Positions 1-9,636 are shown, numbered from the stretch's first letter. The stretch: 64,000 bases of DNA from Massilia aurea (GCF_024753205.1 NZ_JANUGZ010000001.1:1240001-1304000); one strand, 5' to 3'. Made by a program: numbers and translations. The notes: generated by a model from the sequence alone, not told the origin.

Positions 1-203
1 ATGCCTTCTTTGGCGACCGGCTCGAAACCGCCCGTGTCAATGACCAGGAATGGCCGTTCGCCAATGCGGCCTTCGCCGTAGTGGCGGTCGCGCGTCAGGC
101 CTGGCATGTCGGCCACCAACGCGTCGCGCGAACGGGTCATGCGGTTAAATAAGGTCGATTTCCCGACGTTGGGTCGACCTACGAGTGCGATTACCGGCTT
201 CAT
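1..203 (-). CDS. der: Ribosome biogenesis GTPase Der (N-terminal part)
   Basis: This is the first 67 codons of Der (EngA), the double-domain GTPase that assists 50S ribosomal subunit maturation. The rest runs off the left edge of the window. The first G domain is recognisable. The P-loop GRPNVGKS covers residues 9-16, followed by the switch I region, LTRDRHYG, and the G3 motif DTGG. The ATG at 203 is immediately followed by [17 protein letters not shown], the usual start of the family. It lies 6 bases after the bamB stop, so bamB and der are almost certainly co-transcribed, an arrangement shared with many proteobacteria. Confidence 0.93.
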   Translation of the reverse strand, partial: MKPVIALVGRPNVGKSTLFNRMTRSRDALVADMPGLTRDRHYGEGRIGERPFLVIDTGGFEPVAKEG

Positions 204-209
204 GTTTTC

Positions 210-1364
210 TTATTCGACCGCGATGGCGGTCACAGTTCCGTTTTGTGTTTGAAAAATCAGGTTTGCGCCGGCCACCAGCGGCGTGCCCACGATCGGGCTC
301 CCGTCGGTTGCGGCGCGCGCCAGGAAAGAGCCATCTTCGCGCGACAGGAAGTGCACGTAGCCTTCGTAGTCGCCGACCGCGACGGCGCGGCCATACGACA
401 GCGGGGTCGACAGGCGGCGGAACGACAGTTTGTCGTTCTTCCAGCTGCTGGCGCCCGTGTCGCGGGTGAATGCATTGAGTGCTCCCTTGTCGTCCGGTGC
501 GAACACGAACAATTGGTCGACGGCCACGCCGACGCTGGAGGACAGGTCGCGCGTCCAGCGCGCCGAACCGGTCACCAGGTCAAAGCAGCCTACGCGCCCT
601 TGGTAGGAAGCGGCGCACACCTCGTTCTCGAACAGCACCGGGGCGCCGCCGATATCGGTGACGCGCTCCAGTTCGGTCGCGCCGCGCGAGATGCCGACCT
701 CGACGTCCCAGCGCGGTGCGCCGGTGGCGATGATCAGTGCGGACAGCTTGCCGCCCGGCTGCGCGACGATGACGTCGGTGCCGGCCACGATCATGCCTGG
801 CGCGTTGCGCAGCGTCAGCGGCGGCGCGACCTTCTGCACAGTCCATTTCTTGCTGCCATCCGTGGCGTCGACACCGACGATGCGGTTGTCGATCGAACGG
901 GCGACGACGATACCTTGCGACACGACCGGCGCCGACAGGATCTCGCTCGACAGCTGCGTTTTCCAGAGCAGCTTGCCGTCCATGTTGTAGCCCATCAGGA
1001 TGCCCTTCTCGGCACCGACGACGATCAGGTTGCCATCCGTGCCCACGCCCGCCGACAGCTCGCTGTCGGCCTTGACGCGCCACAGCTGCTTGCCGGTGGC
1101 GGCGTCGACGCGCGCAATGGCGCCATCGGCCGCGGCCACGACGAGCGTGTTGCCGCTCAGCGCAGGCGAGAACTGATAGCCCTTGGCCTTGCCGATGTCG
1201 AGTTTCCATGCGGTGCGCACGGCCATGCTGCCCTTGAGTTCGACAAGCTTGGCGGGTTGATCGCCCTTCTTGTCGGATGCAAATGGATTGAGCGAATTGA
1301 GGGTCGAGCAACCCGTCATCAGGGCCAGTACGCCGACGCCAACAAGCTTGCTGCTAATACGCAT
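210..1364 (-). CDS. bamB: Outer membrane protein assembly factor BamB
   Basis: BamB is the lipoprotein subunit of the BAM complex, which inserts beta-barrel proteins into the outer membrane; it acts from the inner face of that membrane. The 384-residue product begins with a lipoprotein signal whose lipobox, ALMTGC, places the acylated cysteine at residue 19. The mature part is a series of PQQ-type beta-propeller blades, visible as repeated short motifs such as DAATGKQLW and DATDGSKKW. Length and architecture are normal for the family. It lies between yfgM and der in the conserved hisS-yfgM-bamB-der order. Confidence 0.95.
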   Translation of the reverse strand: MRISSKLVGVGVLALMTGCSTLNSLNPFASDKKGDQPAKLVELKGSMAVRTAWKLDIGKAKGYQFSPALSGNTLVVAAADGAIARVDAATGKQLWRVKADSELSAGVGTDGNLIVVGAEKGILMGYNMDGKLLWKTQLSSEILSAPVVSQGIVVARSIDNRIVGVDATDGSKKWTVQKVAPPLTLRNAPGMIVAGTDVIVAQPGGKLSALIIATGAPRWDVEVGISRGATELERVTDIGGAPVLFENEVCAASYQGRVGCFDLVTGSARWTRDLSSSVGVAVDQLFVFAPDDKGALNAFTRDTGASSWKNDKLSFRRLSTPLSYGRAVAVGDYEGYVHFLSREDGSFLARAATDGSPIVGTPLVAGANLIFQTQNGTVTAIAVE

Positions 1365-1449
1365 TATGTTCTACCTTGTTCCTGGACTATAAAGGACGCA
1401 AAGCCCGCGGCCGCTCGAAGGCGGACGCGGGCCATCTCATGCGAAAAAT

Positions 1450-2133
1450 TTACGCAGCCGCTTTCTGGTCTGCGGCTGGCGCTTTGCCGTTCTTGTCTGC
1501 CGGCACCGTGCCGCCGATGGCTTCGAGCTTGACCTGCACCAGTTGACGGGCCGGGCTGGCGGCATCCATCGCGGCCAGCGCGGCGACATACGCAGCACGC
1601 GCTTCGTTCAGCTTGTTCTGGCCGACCAGCACATCGCCCTTGCGGTCGTTGACCTGGGCAGTGAACTGCGGCAGGAACGTGCCGTTCAAGACTTTCAGTG
1701 CTTCGTCGAAGGCTTTTTCATCGAGCAGCACGCCCGCCAGACGCAGCTTGGCGATCGACTTGTATTCGTCGTTACCGTTGTCGGCCGCCCATTGCAGCTG
1801 GGCCTTGGCGGTTTTCAGGTCGTTCGCTTCGAACGCCGTCTTGGCCGCGGCCAGGGCTGCCATCTGCGTGTACGGCGAATTTTCGTACTTGCTGCGGATG
1901 TCGCCGGCGATACGCTGCACCTTGGCATTGTCATTGGCCAGCAGCGACGTCTGCAGTTCGTCGTACAGCGCCGAAGCTTCGATCGACTTGTTGGCCTGGT
2001 GGGTCTTCCAGAAATTCCAGCCGGCGAAGGAACCGAGCGCCAGGATCAGGACCCAGACGATGATGTTGCCGTATTTCGACCAGAACGCCTTGAAGGAATC
2101 AAGCTGTTCCTGCTCTTGGTGATCGTATGCCAT
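1450..2133 (-). CDS. yfgM: YfgM-like ancillary SecYEG translocon subunit
   Basis: A 227-residue protein with a short cytoplasmic N-terminus, one transmembrane helix at about residues 24-44 (IIVWVLILALGSFAGWNFW) and a periplasmic TPR-like helical domain. This is the layout of YfgM, which associates with the SecYEG translocon and periplasmic chaperones such as PpiD. The C-terminus ends in a lysine- and alanine-rich tail. It sits 47 bases downstream of hisS and upstream of bamB, the standard context. The family call is strong; the precise role is taken from E. coli work on the family. Confidence 0.88.
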   Translation of the reverse strand: MAYDHQEQEQLDSFKAFWSKYGNIIVWVLILALGSFAGWNFWKTHQANKSIEASALYDELQTSLLANDNAKVQRIAGDIRSKYENSPYTQMAALAAAKTAFEANDLKTAKAQLQWAADNGNDEYKSIAKLRLAGVLLDEKAFDEALKVLNGTFLPQFTAQVNDRKGDVLVGQNKLNEARAAYVAALAAMDAASPARQLVQVKLEAIGGTVPADKNGKAPAADQKAAA

Positions 2134-2180
2134 GTGCGTGTTCTTGTAGTGAGTGGATGGAATGCGTCGTACGACGGGTG

Positions 2181-3533
2181 TTAATGCTTGTGGATGTGAT
2201 CGTGATCGTGATCGCAGTGTTCATCATGCACGTGCGCGCCGGTGATCTGGTCGACCAGGTAATCGACCACTTCCAGGAACGGCACGGTGCTCTGCTGCTG
2301 CTCGCCGATCTCGCCGCGCATCGTCTTCACGGCCGCGGTCTCGTTGGCAACTTCGTCGTCGCCAATGATCACGGCAAACGCCGCGCCGGACCCGTCGGCC
2401 TTCTTCATCTGGCTCTTGAAGCTGCCGGCACCCGCTGGCGTTGCGCAATGTAACACAACATCCAGCCCGGCATCCCGAATGCGCTCGGCCAGGATGAAAG
2501 CTTGCAGCTGCGCCTTCTCGCCCTGATGGACCATGTAGACGTCGCATTGGTTCGGCTCGGCCGGCTCGCCCATCGCCTTCATCAGCTCGATGATACGCTC
2601 CATGCCCATCGCGAAACCGACGGCCGGCGTGGCCTTGCCGCCAAAGGTTTCCACCAGCGGATCGTAGCGCCCGCCAGCGCAGATCGTGCCTTGCGAACCG
2701 AGTGCATCGGTGACCCACTCGAACACGGTGCGGTTGTAATAGTCCAGGCCGCGCACGAGGCGTGGGTTCACGGTGTACTGCACCGCGTTCTGATCCAGCA
2801 AGAATTTGACGCCATTAAAGTGCGCCAGCGATTCTTCACCCAGGTAATCAAGCAGGCGCGGGGCCGCGTTGACCATTTCCTGCATGGCCGGGTTCTTGGT
2901 GTCGAGGATACGCAGCGGATTGCTGTGCAGGCGGCGCTTGGCTTCGGCGTCCAGAATGCTTTCGTGCTGCTCGAGGTAGGCGATCAGGTCGGCGCGGTGA
3001 CGCTGACGCTCTTCGGCATTGCCGATCGAGTTCAGTTCGAGGCGCACGTTCTCGATGCCCAGGTCATCCCACAGGCGACGGCACATCATGATCAGCTCGG
3101 CATCAATGTCCGGGCCCGAAAAACCGATGGCTTCAGCGCCGAACTGGAAGAACTGGCGATAGCGGCCGCGCTGCGGACGCTCGTGGCGGAACATCGGACC
3201 CTTGTACCACAGGCGGCGCGGGCCATCGTAGACCAGATTGTGTTCGAGCACGGCGCGCACGACGCTGGCGGTGCCTTCAGGACGCAGCGTGAGCTGGTCG
3301 CCGTTCATCGAATCTTCGAACGAGTACATCTCTTTTTCGACGATGTCGGTCACGGCGCCGATGGCGCGTGAGAACAGGCTCGTCTGCTCGACGATCGGCG
3401 TGACGATCTTCTGGTAGCCGTAGCTTTTCAGGATCGTTTCAGTGGTGTTCTCGAACAATTCCCACAGCGGTGCATCGCTGGGCAGGATGTCGTTCATGCC
3501 TTTGATGGCGACGATTTTTTCTGGTTTGGACAT
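2181..3533 (-). CDS. hisS: Histidine--tRNA ligase
   Basis: A class II aminoacyl-tRNA synthetase of 450 residues that charges tRNA-His. The N-terminal KGMNDILP motif, the motif 2 region ([20 protein letters not shown]), the histidine-binding segment [15 protein letters not shown] and the C-terminal anticodon-binding domain are all visible. The last 17 residues form an unusual tail, [17 protein letters not shown], with 8 histidines plus acidic residues and one cysteine. It extends past the normal end of the anticodon domain and looks metal-binding. The downstream gene is yfgM. Three 41-base tandem repeats lie directly upstream of the start. Confidence 0.96.
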   Translation of the reverse strand: MSKPEKIVAIKGMNDILPSDAPLWELFENTTETILKSYGYQKIVTPIVEQTSLFSRAIGAVTDIVEKEMYSFEDSMNGDQLTLRPEGTASVVRAVLEHNLVYDGPRRLWYKGPMFRHERPQRGRYRQFFQFGAEAIGFSGPDIDAELIMMCRRLWDDLGIENVRLELNSIGNAEERQRHRADLIAYLEQHESILDAEAKRRLHSNPLRILDTKNPAMQEMVNAAPRLLDYLGEESLAHFNGVKFLLDQNAVQYTVNPRLVRGLDYYNRTVFEWVTDALGSQGTICAGGRYDPLVETFGGKATPAVGFAMGMERIIELMKAMGEPAEPNQCDVYMVHQGEKAQLQAFILAERIRDAGLDVVLHCATPAGAGSFKSQMKKADGSGAAFAVIIGDDEVANETAAVKTMRGEIGEQQQSTVPFLEVVDYLVDQITGAHVHDEHCDHDHDHIHKH

Positions 3534-3554
3534 TTTCTGTTAACTCTTTTTCGT

Positions 3555-3676
3555 GTTCAAACGGTGCTTGTACTGCCTGAACCAATTGTTTGTGCGTTCA
3601 AACGGTGCCGATTCTGCCGGAACCAATTCTTCGTGCGTTCAAACGGTGCCGATACTGCCGGAACCAATTCTTCGCG
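3555..3676. repeat. Three tandem copies of a 41-base repeat
   Basis: Three head-to-tail copies beginning GTTCAAACGGTGC lie at 3555-3595, 3596-3636 and 3637-3676. Copies 2 and 3 differ by very few bases; copy 1 is more diverged. Each ends in a block like GGAACCAATTCTTCG. There are no spacers, so this is a minisatellite-like array, not a CRISPR. It lies between the hisS start and the hairpin pair that follows ispG. Confidence 0.85.
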
Positions 3677-3760
3677 TAGGGTGGACGGCTATGCCGTCCA
3701 CGCGTTCCTGCAGCGCATGCACCGGTTGGACGCGTGGACGGCCAAGCCGTCCACCCTACG
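3675..3760. repeat. REPIN-like pair of inverted hairpins
   Basis: Two hairpins, GTGGACGGC-TAT-GCCGTCCAC (3681-3701) and GTGGACGGC-CAA-GCCGTCCAC (3734-3754), lie in opposite orientation within larger inverted arms beginning CGTAGGG and ending CCCTACG. The element ends 2 bases after the ispG stop codon on the minus strand, so it would form the 3' end of the ispG message. The same hairpin recurs at 20172-20204, 52555-52575 and 52689-52709. Confidence 0.85.
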
Positions 3761-3762
3761 TA

Positions 3763-5064
3763 TCATTCAGTGACCGACTCGCGGCCGTAGTTTTTCTTCA
3801 CATAGTCCAGCACGATCGTCTGGAATTCTTCGACGATCCGTTCGCCGCGCAGCGTGGCAAACTTCTGGCCATCGACAAACACCGGCGCCGCCGTCGATTC
3901 GCCCGTGCCCGGCAAGCTGATGCCGATGTTCGCGTGCTTCGATTCGCCCGGACCGTTGACGATGCAACCCATCACGGCCACGTTCATGCCTTCCACGCCC
4001 GGATAGGTCTTTTTCCATTCCGGCATCTGGTCGCGCAGGAACGTCTGGATATTGTCTGCCAGCTCCTGGAACACGGTCGACGTCGTGCGGCCGCAACCCG
4101 GGCACGCAATGACCATCGGCGTGAACTTGCGCAGGCCCATCGTCTGCAGGATTTCCTGGCCGACGATGACTTCGCGCGTGCGGTCGCCGCCCGGCTCGGG
4201 GGTGAGCGAAATACGGATCGTGTCGCCGATGCCTTCTTGCAGCAGCACCGACAGCGCAGCGGTCGAGGCGACGATGCCCTTGCTGCCCATGCCCGCTTCG
4301 GTCAGGCCCAGGTGCAGCGGATAATCGCAGCGGCGGGCCAGTTCGCGGTACACGGCGATCAGGTCCTGCACGCCCGAAACCTTGCACGACAGGATGATCT
4401 TGTCGCGCGCCAGGCCCACTTCTTCGGCGCGGATGGCGTTCTCAATGGCCGACGTGATCAGCGCTTCATACATCACAGCCTGGGCCGACCATGGGTTGGC
4501 GCGCAAGGCGTTCTCGTCCATGATGCGCGCCAGCAGCGACTGGTCCAGGCTGCCCCAGTTCACGCCGATGCGTACCGGCTTGTCGTACTTGGCAGCGATC
4601 TCGATCATCTGGGCGAACTGGGTGTCGCGCTTGGCGCCCTGCCCCACATTGCCCGGATTGATGCGGTATTTCGACAGCGCCTGCGCGCACTCGGGATAGT
4701 CGCGCAGCAGCAGGTGGCCGTTGTAGTGGAAGTCGCCGACCAGCGGCACATCGACTTCCATGCGGTCGAGCTGGGCGCGGATCGCCGGTACGGCCGCTGC
4801 TGCTTCAGGCGTGTTCACAGTGATGCGCACGATCTCGGAGCCGGCACGCGCCAGCTCCTTGATCTGGATCGCGGTGCCGATCGCATCGGCAGTATCGGTA
4901 TTGGTCATCGACTGCACGACGACCGGTGCATCGCCACCGACCCACACCTGGCGCGCACCATGCGCGACCAGGACCTTGCGGCTGGCGCGGCGGGCCATCG
5001 GGCCCGACGGAATGGCGGCGGCCGATGCGTACTCGGGGATTGGGGCTTCGTTCAAGGAATTCAT
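3763..5064 (-). CDS. ispG: 4-hydroxy-3-methylbut-2-en-1-yl diphosphate synthase (flavodoxin)
   Basis: IspG (GcpE) catalyses the penultimate step of the non-mevalonate isoprenoid pathway, converting methylerythritol cyclodiphosphate to HMBPP with a 4Fe-4S cluster. The 433-residue protein carries the TIM-barrel N-terminus (VQSMTNTDT) and the C-terminal cluster-binding motifs CPGCGR and [10 protein letters not shown] with their three cysteines. The length is normal for the two-domain bacterial form. rodZ lies 23 bases upstream, a common neighbour order in proteobacteria. The start at 5064 gives a slightly long N-terminus before the conserved [19 protein letters not shown] region. Confidence 0.96.
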   Translation of the reverse strand: MNSLNEAPIPEYASAAAIPSGPMARRASRKVLVAHGARQVWVGGDAPVVVQSMTNTDTADAIGTAIQIKELARAGSEIVRITVNTPEAAAAVPAIRAQLDRMEVDVPLVGDFHYNGHLLLRDYPECAQALSKYRINPGNVGQGAKRDTQFAQMIEIAAKYDKPVRIGVNWGSLDQSLLARIMDENALRANPWSAQAVMYEALITSAIENAIRAEEVGLARDKIILSCKVSGVQDLIAVYRELARRCDYPLHLGLTEAGMGSKGIVASTAALSVLLQEGIGDTIRISLTPEPGGDRTREVIVGQEILQTMGLRKFTPMVIACPGCGRTTSTVFQELADNIQTFLRDQMPEWKKTYPGVEGMNVAVMGCIVNGPGESKHANIGISLPGTGESTAAPVFVDGQKFATLRGERIVEEFQTIVLDYVKKNYGRESVTE

Positions 5065-5087
5065 GTTGGTTCCAGCGAGTGATCAGC

Positions 5088-6113
5088 TTATTTCAGGGCC
5101 ACGCGTGCGATGGTCTTGCCCGGCTGCTGTGGCAGCGGGACGTTGGCGCCGCGCAGGGTCGCGGTCACGGCGCCCGGCACGCCGACGGTCAGGTTGACGG
5201 GGCCGGCGACTTCGACCGACTCGGTGCTGCCGGCCTTGACCAGGCGCGAGATCAGCGGACGACCGCCGCCGCTCGGGCGCACTTCGATCCAAGAATCGGC
5301 GCGCACGTTCAGCACCAGGGTGTTGGCGCCAGCGGCGGCCGGCGCTACGACAGCCGGCGCTGCCGCGACTGGCGCAGGCGTGGCCGTCACCGGTGCAGTG
5401 ACCGGCGCGGCGGCAGGCGCCGCGGCGGGTGCGGTCGGCGTGGTTGGCGTGGTTGGCGCGGTCGTTGGCGCGCCCGCCGGGGCCGTGCCCTGGCTCGATG
5501 GCGACGGCACCGAGATGAGCGGCACGGACGGATTGATCAGGCCTTGCTGGACCGGCGCGGCGGCGCCTGGCGCAGCAACGCCCGGCGCCACGACACCGGC
5601 AGCCGGATTCTCGAGCACCATCGTATCGCCCGATTCGACATCGCGATTCAGACTTGGAATCAGGTTGAACTGCCAGGCAGCAACTGCAGCGCCGGCGACC
5701 ACGACCACGACGGCGATCCAGCCCAGCGGCAGGCTGCGGCGCTTGCCGTTGATCGGGAACCGGGTTTCCGAGAATGCCGCCGGTTTTTGTTCACGGCGGG
5801 CAGCAGCCATCGCCGACTGCGCGCCAGCACGGGCTTCCGGCGGCATGTTCAGTTCGATCATCGACACCAGTGGCGCCGCGTCGATGCGCAGCAGCTTCGC
5901 GTAGGCGCGCACGAAACCGCGCGTGACGGCGGGGCTCGGCAGCGAGGCGTAATCGCCCGCTTCCAGCGCCAGCACCTGGCGCGGCGCCAGCTTGAGCTGG
6001 TCGGCAACCTGCTCGACGCTCCAGCCCATGGTTTCGCGCTGGGATTGCAGGGTCTTGCCAGGGATGCCGGACGCGTTGCCCGGTGCGGCTGGCTGGTCTG
6101 CTTGCTCGTTCAT
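5088..6113 (-). CDS. rodZ: RodZ-like cytoskeletal/cell-shape protein
   Basis: A 341-residue bitopic membrane protein. Residues about 25-90 form a Cro/C1-type helix-turn-helix domain (GWSVEQVADQLKLAPRQVLALE) that in RodZ contacts MreB. A transmembrane helix follows at roughly residues 125-145. A long alanine-, proline- and threonine-rich periplasmic linker leads to a C-terminal DUF4115 beta domain (LNVRADSWIEVRPSGGGRPL). This architecture is RodZ. It lies between pilF and ispG as in many proteobacteria. Its ribosome-binding region is a run of AAGGAC hexamers described separately. Confidence 0.9.
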   Translation of the reverse strand: MNEQADQPAAPGNASGIPGKTLQSQRETMGWSVEQVADQLKLAPRQVLALEAGDYASLPSPAVTRGFVRAYAKLLRIDAAPLVSMIELNMPPEARAGAQSAMAAARREQKPAAFSETRFPINGKRRSLPLGWIAVVVVVAGAAVAAWQFNLIPSLNRDVESGDTMVLENPAAGVVAPGVAAPGAAAPVQQGLINPSVPLISVPSPSSQGTAPAGAPTTAPTTPTTPTAPAAAPAAAPVTAPVTATPAPVAAAPAVVAPAAAGANTLVLNVRADSWIEVRPSGGGRPLISRLVKAGSTESVEVAGPVNLTVGVPGAVTATLRGANVPLPQQPGKTIARVALK

Positions 6114-6136
6114 TGTCCTTGTCCTTGTCCTTGTTC
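6113..6136 (-). repeat. Hexanucleotide repeat carrying tandem Shine-Dalgarno cores
   Basis: Reading the minus strand, three perfect AAGGAC-type hexamers and one with a single mismatch abut the rodZ start codon at 6113. Each copy contains an AAGGA Shine-Dalgarno core, at spacings of roughly 3, 9 and 15 bases from the ATG. The middle copy has the best spacing. A change in copy number would leave at least one well-placed core. Confidence 0.75.
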
Positions 6137-6140
6137 TTCT

Positions 6141-6962
6141 TTACTCACCAAACGCCCCGCGCTCGTACGCTGCGTACTCGGGCGAACCGGGGAAGCGGCG
6201 CCGCAGCTGGGCCGCCAGCGACGCTTCATGGGTCCGGTCACCCGCCTTGCGGCCGATGCGCATGGCAAGCCACAGCGCATCAGCCGGCAGCGTCTCGAGC
6301 TTGGCTGTCTCGAGCAGGCGGTTGATGAAAAAACCGGCGCGCTCAAGGTCGCGCCGCTCGTAGTACACCCGCGCCAATCCGGTATTGACCGTCGGCAGAC
6401 CGGGGTTCAGACGCAAGGCTTCGAGCAGATAGCGCTCGGCCGCATCGTTGTTCCGGTTCTTGATGCTGCACACGCCCGCATTTACCAGCGCGCTGAGCGG
6501 CGTCTGGTACGTGGGGTTCTTCAGTGCGGCATCGAAATAACGCATTGCCTCGGCCGGACGGTTGACCGACTGGCACAGGAACGAGCCGAAGTTGTTTGAA
6601 AACTCCGGGTCGTTCGGGCGCAGGCGCAGCGCCTGCTGGTAATTCTCTTCCGCCAGCGGATACTGGCCCATCGACGTGTAGACCAGCGCGCGTAAACCGT
6701 AGGCATCGGCATAGGCCGCATCGGCCGCCAGCGCCTTCTTGATTTCGTCGAGCGCGATTTCATACTTGCCCTGCTGGTAATAACCGACCGCCAGTTGAAT
6801 GCGGATCGACGCACGCTTTTCGCCCGCCGTCTGGTCCGACGCCGTCTTGAGCTCGCCGGTGGTACCCAATCCGCTGCCAAACCCGCCGCCCGCGTTGCTG
6901 GCGCATCCGGCCAGCAGGGTCAGGGTCGAGGCGAGTGCAAGCGCGGCGGCGGCAAGCTTCAT
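6141..6962 (-). CDS. pilF: Type IV pilus biogenesis/stability lipoprotein PilF (PilW)
   Basis: A 273-residue outer-membrane lipoprotein. The lipobox LLAGC places the acylated cysteine at residue 20. The mature protein is a stack of tetratricopeptide repeats (for example YADAYGLRALVYTSMGQY and LRLNPGLPTVNTGLARVYYE). PilF/PilW pilots the PilQ secretin into the outer membrane. Its ATG shares one base with the rlmN stop codon, so the two are translationally coupled. The rlmN-pilF-rodZ-ispG-hisS order is the standard proteobacterial one. Confidence 0.92.
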   Translation of the reverse strand: MKLAAAALALASTLTLLAGCASNAGGGFGSGLGTTGELKTASDQTAGEKRASIRIQLAVGYYQQGKYEIALDEIKKALAADAAYADAYGLRALVYTSMGQYPLAEENYQQALRLRPNDPEFSNNFGSFLCQSVNRPAEAMRYFDAALKNPTYQTPLSALVNAGVCSIKNRNNDAAERYLLEALRLNPGLPTVNTGLARVYYERRDLERAGFFINRLLETAKLETLPADALWLAMRIGRKAGDRTHEASLAAQLRRRFPGSPEYAAYERGAFGE

Positions 6963-8131
6963 CAGGTCGGGATCTCCACGATGCGCCCGAAGTCGGCGCC
7001 GAACTTTTTCTGGTACTCGGCCATTTTCTCCATGCGCTCGACCACCCGGGTGCGGTCCTTGACCTCACCGGCCAGCTGGCCGCAGGCGGCGTCGATATCG
7101 TCGCCGCGCGTCTTGCGCACGGTGGTGACGATGCCGGCATCCATCAGCACCTGGGCAAACGCCTTGATGCGCGGATTCTTGGAGCGGAACAGGCCGGACT
7201 CGGGGAACGGATTGAACGGAATCAGGTTGAACTTGCAGTTCACGCCAACCACGGGGTCGTTGACCAGCGCGATCAGTTCGCGTGCGTGCTCGTCGCTGTC
7301 GTTGAAGCCGTCGAGCATGCAGTATTCGAAGGTGATGAAGTCGCGCGGCGCAAACTCGAGATAGCGCTTGCAGGCAGCCATCAGTTCGCGCAACGGGTAT
7401 TTCTTGTTCAGCGGCACCAGGATATCGCGCAGCGCATCGTTCGACGCGTGAAGCGACACGGCCATGGCCACCGGCACATCCTGCGACAGCTTGTCGATGT
7501 TCGGCACCACGCCCGAGGTCGACAGGGTCACGCGGCGGCGCGACAGGCCGTAGGCGTTATCGTCGAGCATCAGCTTGAGCGCGGTAACGGTGGGTTCGTA
7601 GTTCAGCAGCGGCTCGCCCATGCCCATCATCACCACATTGGTGATCTGGCGTTCGCCCTTCGGACCGGGCTCGATGCCTTTGGTGCGGCGCAGCTCGAAC
7701 TCGGCCATCCACAGCTGGCCGATGATTTCGGCGACTGTCAGGTTGCGGTTGAAGCCCTGCTTGCCCGTCGAGCAGAAACGGCAGTTGACGGCGCAGCCGG
7801 CTTGTGTGGAGATACACAGCGTGCCGCGGTTTTCTTCCGGGATGAACACGGTTTCGACCGCATTGCCATTGCCGACATCGACCAGCCACTTGCGCGTGCC
7901 GTCGGTGGACGTGTTGTCGCTGACGATGGCTGGTGCGCGCACTTCGGCGCGCGTGCTCAGCTTTTCACGCAGCGATTTGGCCAGGTCGGTCATGCTGTCG
8001 AAGTCCGCGGCGCCAAACTGGTGAATCCAGCGTTGGAGTTGCTTGGCGCGGAACGGCTTCTCACCCAAGTCGGCGCAATACGCGACGAGTTGCGCGGGAT
8101 CGAGGTCCAGCAGGTTGGTGAGCGTCGTCAT
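6962..8131 (-). CDS. rlmN: Dual-specificity rRNA/tRNA methyltransferase RlmN
   Basis: A radical-SAM enzyme that methylates C2 of A2503 in 23S rRNA and A37 of certain tRNAs. The 389-residue sequence contains the radical-SAM cluster motif CAVNCRFC, the glycine-rich [14 protein letters not shown] segment, and the C-terminal cysteine region ([16 protein letters not shown]) used in the methyl-transfer mechanism. The length matches the family. It is followed by pilF with a one-base overlap. Confidence 0.96.
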   Translation of the reverse strand: MTTLTNLLDLDPAQLVAYCADLGEKPFRAKQLQRWIHQFGAADFDSMTDLAKSLREKLSTRAEVRAPAIVSDNTSTDGTRKWLVDVGNGNAVETVFIPEENRGTLCISTQAGCAVNCRFCSTGKQGFNRNLTVAEIIGQLWMAEFELRRTKGIEPGPKGERQITNVVMMGMGEPLLNYEPTVTALKLMLDDNAYGLSRRRVTLSTSGVVPNIDKLSQDVPVAMAVSLHASNDALRDILVPLNKKYPLRELMAACKRYLEFAPRDFITFEYCMLDGFNDSDEHARELIALVNDPVVGVNCKFNLIPFNPFPESGLFRSKNPRIKAFAQVLMDAGIVTTVRKTRGDDIDAACGQLAGEVKDRTRVVERMEKMAEYQKKFGADFGRIVEIPT

Positions 8132-8257
8132 GGCAAAAATTCCTCAGTTTCAGCACCCGCTCGCATCGGCCCTTGGCCGCAGGCGAGCGGGTTACTCATT
8201 GCATTAGTCCGGGGAGAATGCTCCGGGGCGCGCCCGGACTGCGCTCCCCCTTACTAA

Positions 8258-8683
8258 TTAACGCGAGTAGACGTTCAGTGCCGGGAAGTAGTAAGCGATT
8301 TCCACAGCAGCGGTTTCGGCAGCGTCCGAACCGTGAACAGCGTTGGCATCGATCGAATCGGCGAAGTCAGCGCGGATGGTGCCGGCGTCAGCTTTCTTTG
8401 GATCGGTTGCACCCATCAGGTCGCGGTTTTTCAGGATCGCGCCTTCGCCTTCGAGGGCGGTGACCATGACTGGACCCGAGATCATGAACTCGACCAGGTC
8501 CTTGAAGAATGGACGTGCAGCGTGCACAGCGTAGAAGCCTTCGGCTTCAGCGCGCGACAGTTGCACCATGCGTGCAGCGACGATCTTCAGGCCAGCTTCT
8601 TCGAAACGGCTGTAGATTTTGCCGATCACGTTTTTTGCGACTGCGTCAGGCTTGATGATGGACAGGGTGCGTTCGATTGCCAT
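8258..8683 (-). CDS. ndk: Nucleoside diphosphate kinase
   Basis: A 141-residue cytoplasmic kinase that equilibrates nucleoside di- and triphosphates. It starts with [18 protein letters not shown] and contains the phosphohistidine active-site segment [21 protein letters not shown] chose the ATG at 8683. An upstream in-frame extension to 8746 would add 21 residues that match nothing in this compact family. A 126-base gap with a GC-rich imperfect hairpin (8206-8240) separates it from rlmN. Confidence 0.97.
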   Translation of the reverse strand: MAIERTLSIIKPDAVAKNVIGKIYSRFEEAGLKIVAARMVQLSRAEAEGFYAVHAARPFFKDLVEFMISGPVMVTALEGEGAILKNRDLMGATDPKKADAGTIRADFADSIDANAVHGSDAAETAAVEIAYYFPALNVYSR

Positions 8684-8935
8684 GAGAAAACTCCAATAAA
8701 ATGAAAGGTTTAGAACTGAGCGATGTAAACAAACTTTGGGACTCAATTAACCTTCAATTTTACCATATCCGACCCGAAAAGCTCATATTGCGGTGGCGGT
8801 CGGCAAGGTGGTACAGTGGCGGCAAACTTACGTCCAGCTTCTTGATCAAACTTCATGCTCGTTTAAGTCACGTGTTATAGGATGATAGGTAGTTGCTGTA
8901 CAGTACCTGCAGTTATTCATTTCTCCGGAGGCACT

Positions 8936-9619
8936 ATGTATCCTAGTACCCAAAGTACCATCGACCTGACCAAAGGTGGCCAGGCCTCGCGTAACAAAGT
9001 GCTACGCAATACTTACTGGTTGCTGGCGCTGTCGATGATCCCGACCGTGGCAGGCGCCTTCCTTGGCGTGTCCATGGGTGTCGCGCTGTTCAGCGGTATC
9101 CTCGGCTTCGTGATCTTCATGGCGGTCGCATTCGGCTTCATGTGGGCGATCGAAAAGAACAAGGACTCCGGTCTGGGCGTTGCCCTGCTGCTGGGCTTCA
9201 CGTTCTTCATGGGCCTGATGCTGGCCCCGCTGCTGACGCACACCTTGAACTACTCGAACGGTGGCAGCCTGATCATGACCGCCTTTGGTGGCACCGCGAT
9301 CGTGTTCGCCGTGATGGCCAGCATCGCCACCACGACCAAGCGCGATTTCTCGGGCATGGGCAGCTGGCTGATGGCCGGCGTCGTCGTGCTGCTGCTGGCC
9401 GTCGTTGCCAACATCTTCCTGCAGATGTCGGTGCTGTCGATCGTGATCTCGATTCTGGCGATCGGTATCTTCTCGGCCTTCATCCTGTATGACGTGCAGC
9501 GCATCGTCAATGGCGGCGAAACCAACTACGTCACCGCCACGCTGTCGATCTACCTGAACGTCTTCAACATCTTCTCCAGCCTGCTGCGCCTGCTGGGCAT
9601 CGTGGGCGGCGACGACTGA
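8936..9619 (+). CDS. Bax inhibitor-1/YccA family membrane protein
   Basis: A 227-residue integral membrane protein with about seven hydrophobic helices and the BI-1 family C-terminus (FSAFILYDVQRIVNGGETNYV). Relatives are pH-sensitive channels or modulators of FtsH-type proteases. The start at 8936 has a GGAGG ribosome-binding site four bases upstream; an in-frame start at 8882 lacks one. It is the only plus-strand gene in the first 17 kb and ends at a strong terminator shared with rlmD. Confidence 0.92.
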   Translation: MYPSTQSTIDLTKGGQASRNKVLRNTYWLLALSMIPTVAGAFLGVSMGVALFSGILGFVIFMAVAFGFMWAIEKNKDSGLGVALLLGFTFFMGLMLAPLLTHTLNYSNGGSLIMTAFGGTAIVFAVMASIATTTKRDFSGMGSWLMAGVVVLLLAVVANIFLQMSVLSIVISILAIGIFSAFILYDVQRIVNGGETNYVTATLSIYLNVFNIFSSLLRLLGIVGGDD

Positions 9620-9636
9620 TCGTCCTCTGCCCCAAT

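Noticed and set aside
3555-3676. CRISPR-like array
   Set aside because: Units are directly contiguous with no spacers, only three copies, and no cas genes in the window.
8206-8240. Hairpin after ndk as a terminator
   Set aside because: The AGTCCGGG/CCCGGACT stem has a large internal loop and no T run on the ndk strand.
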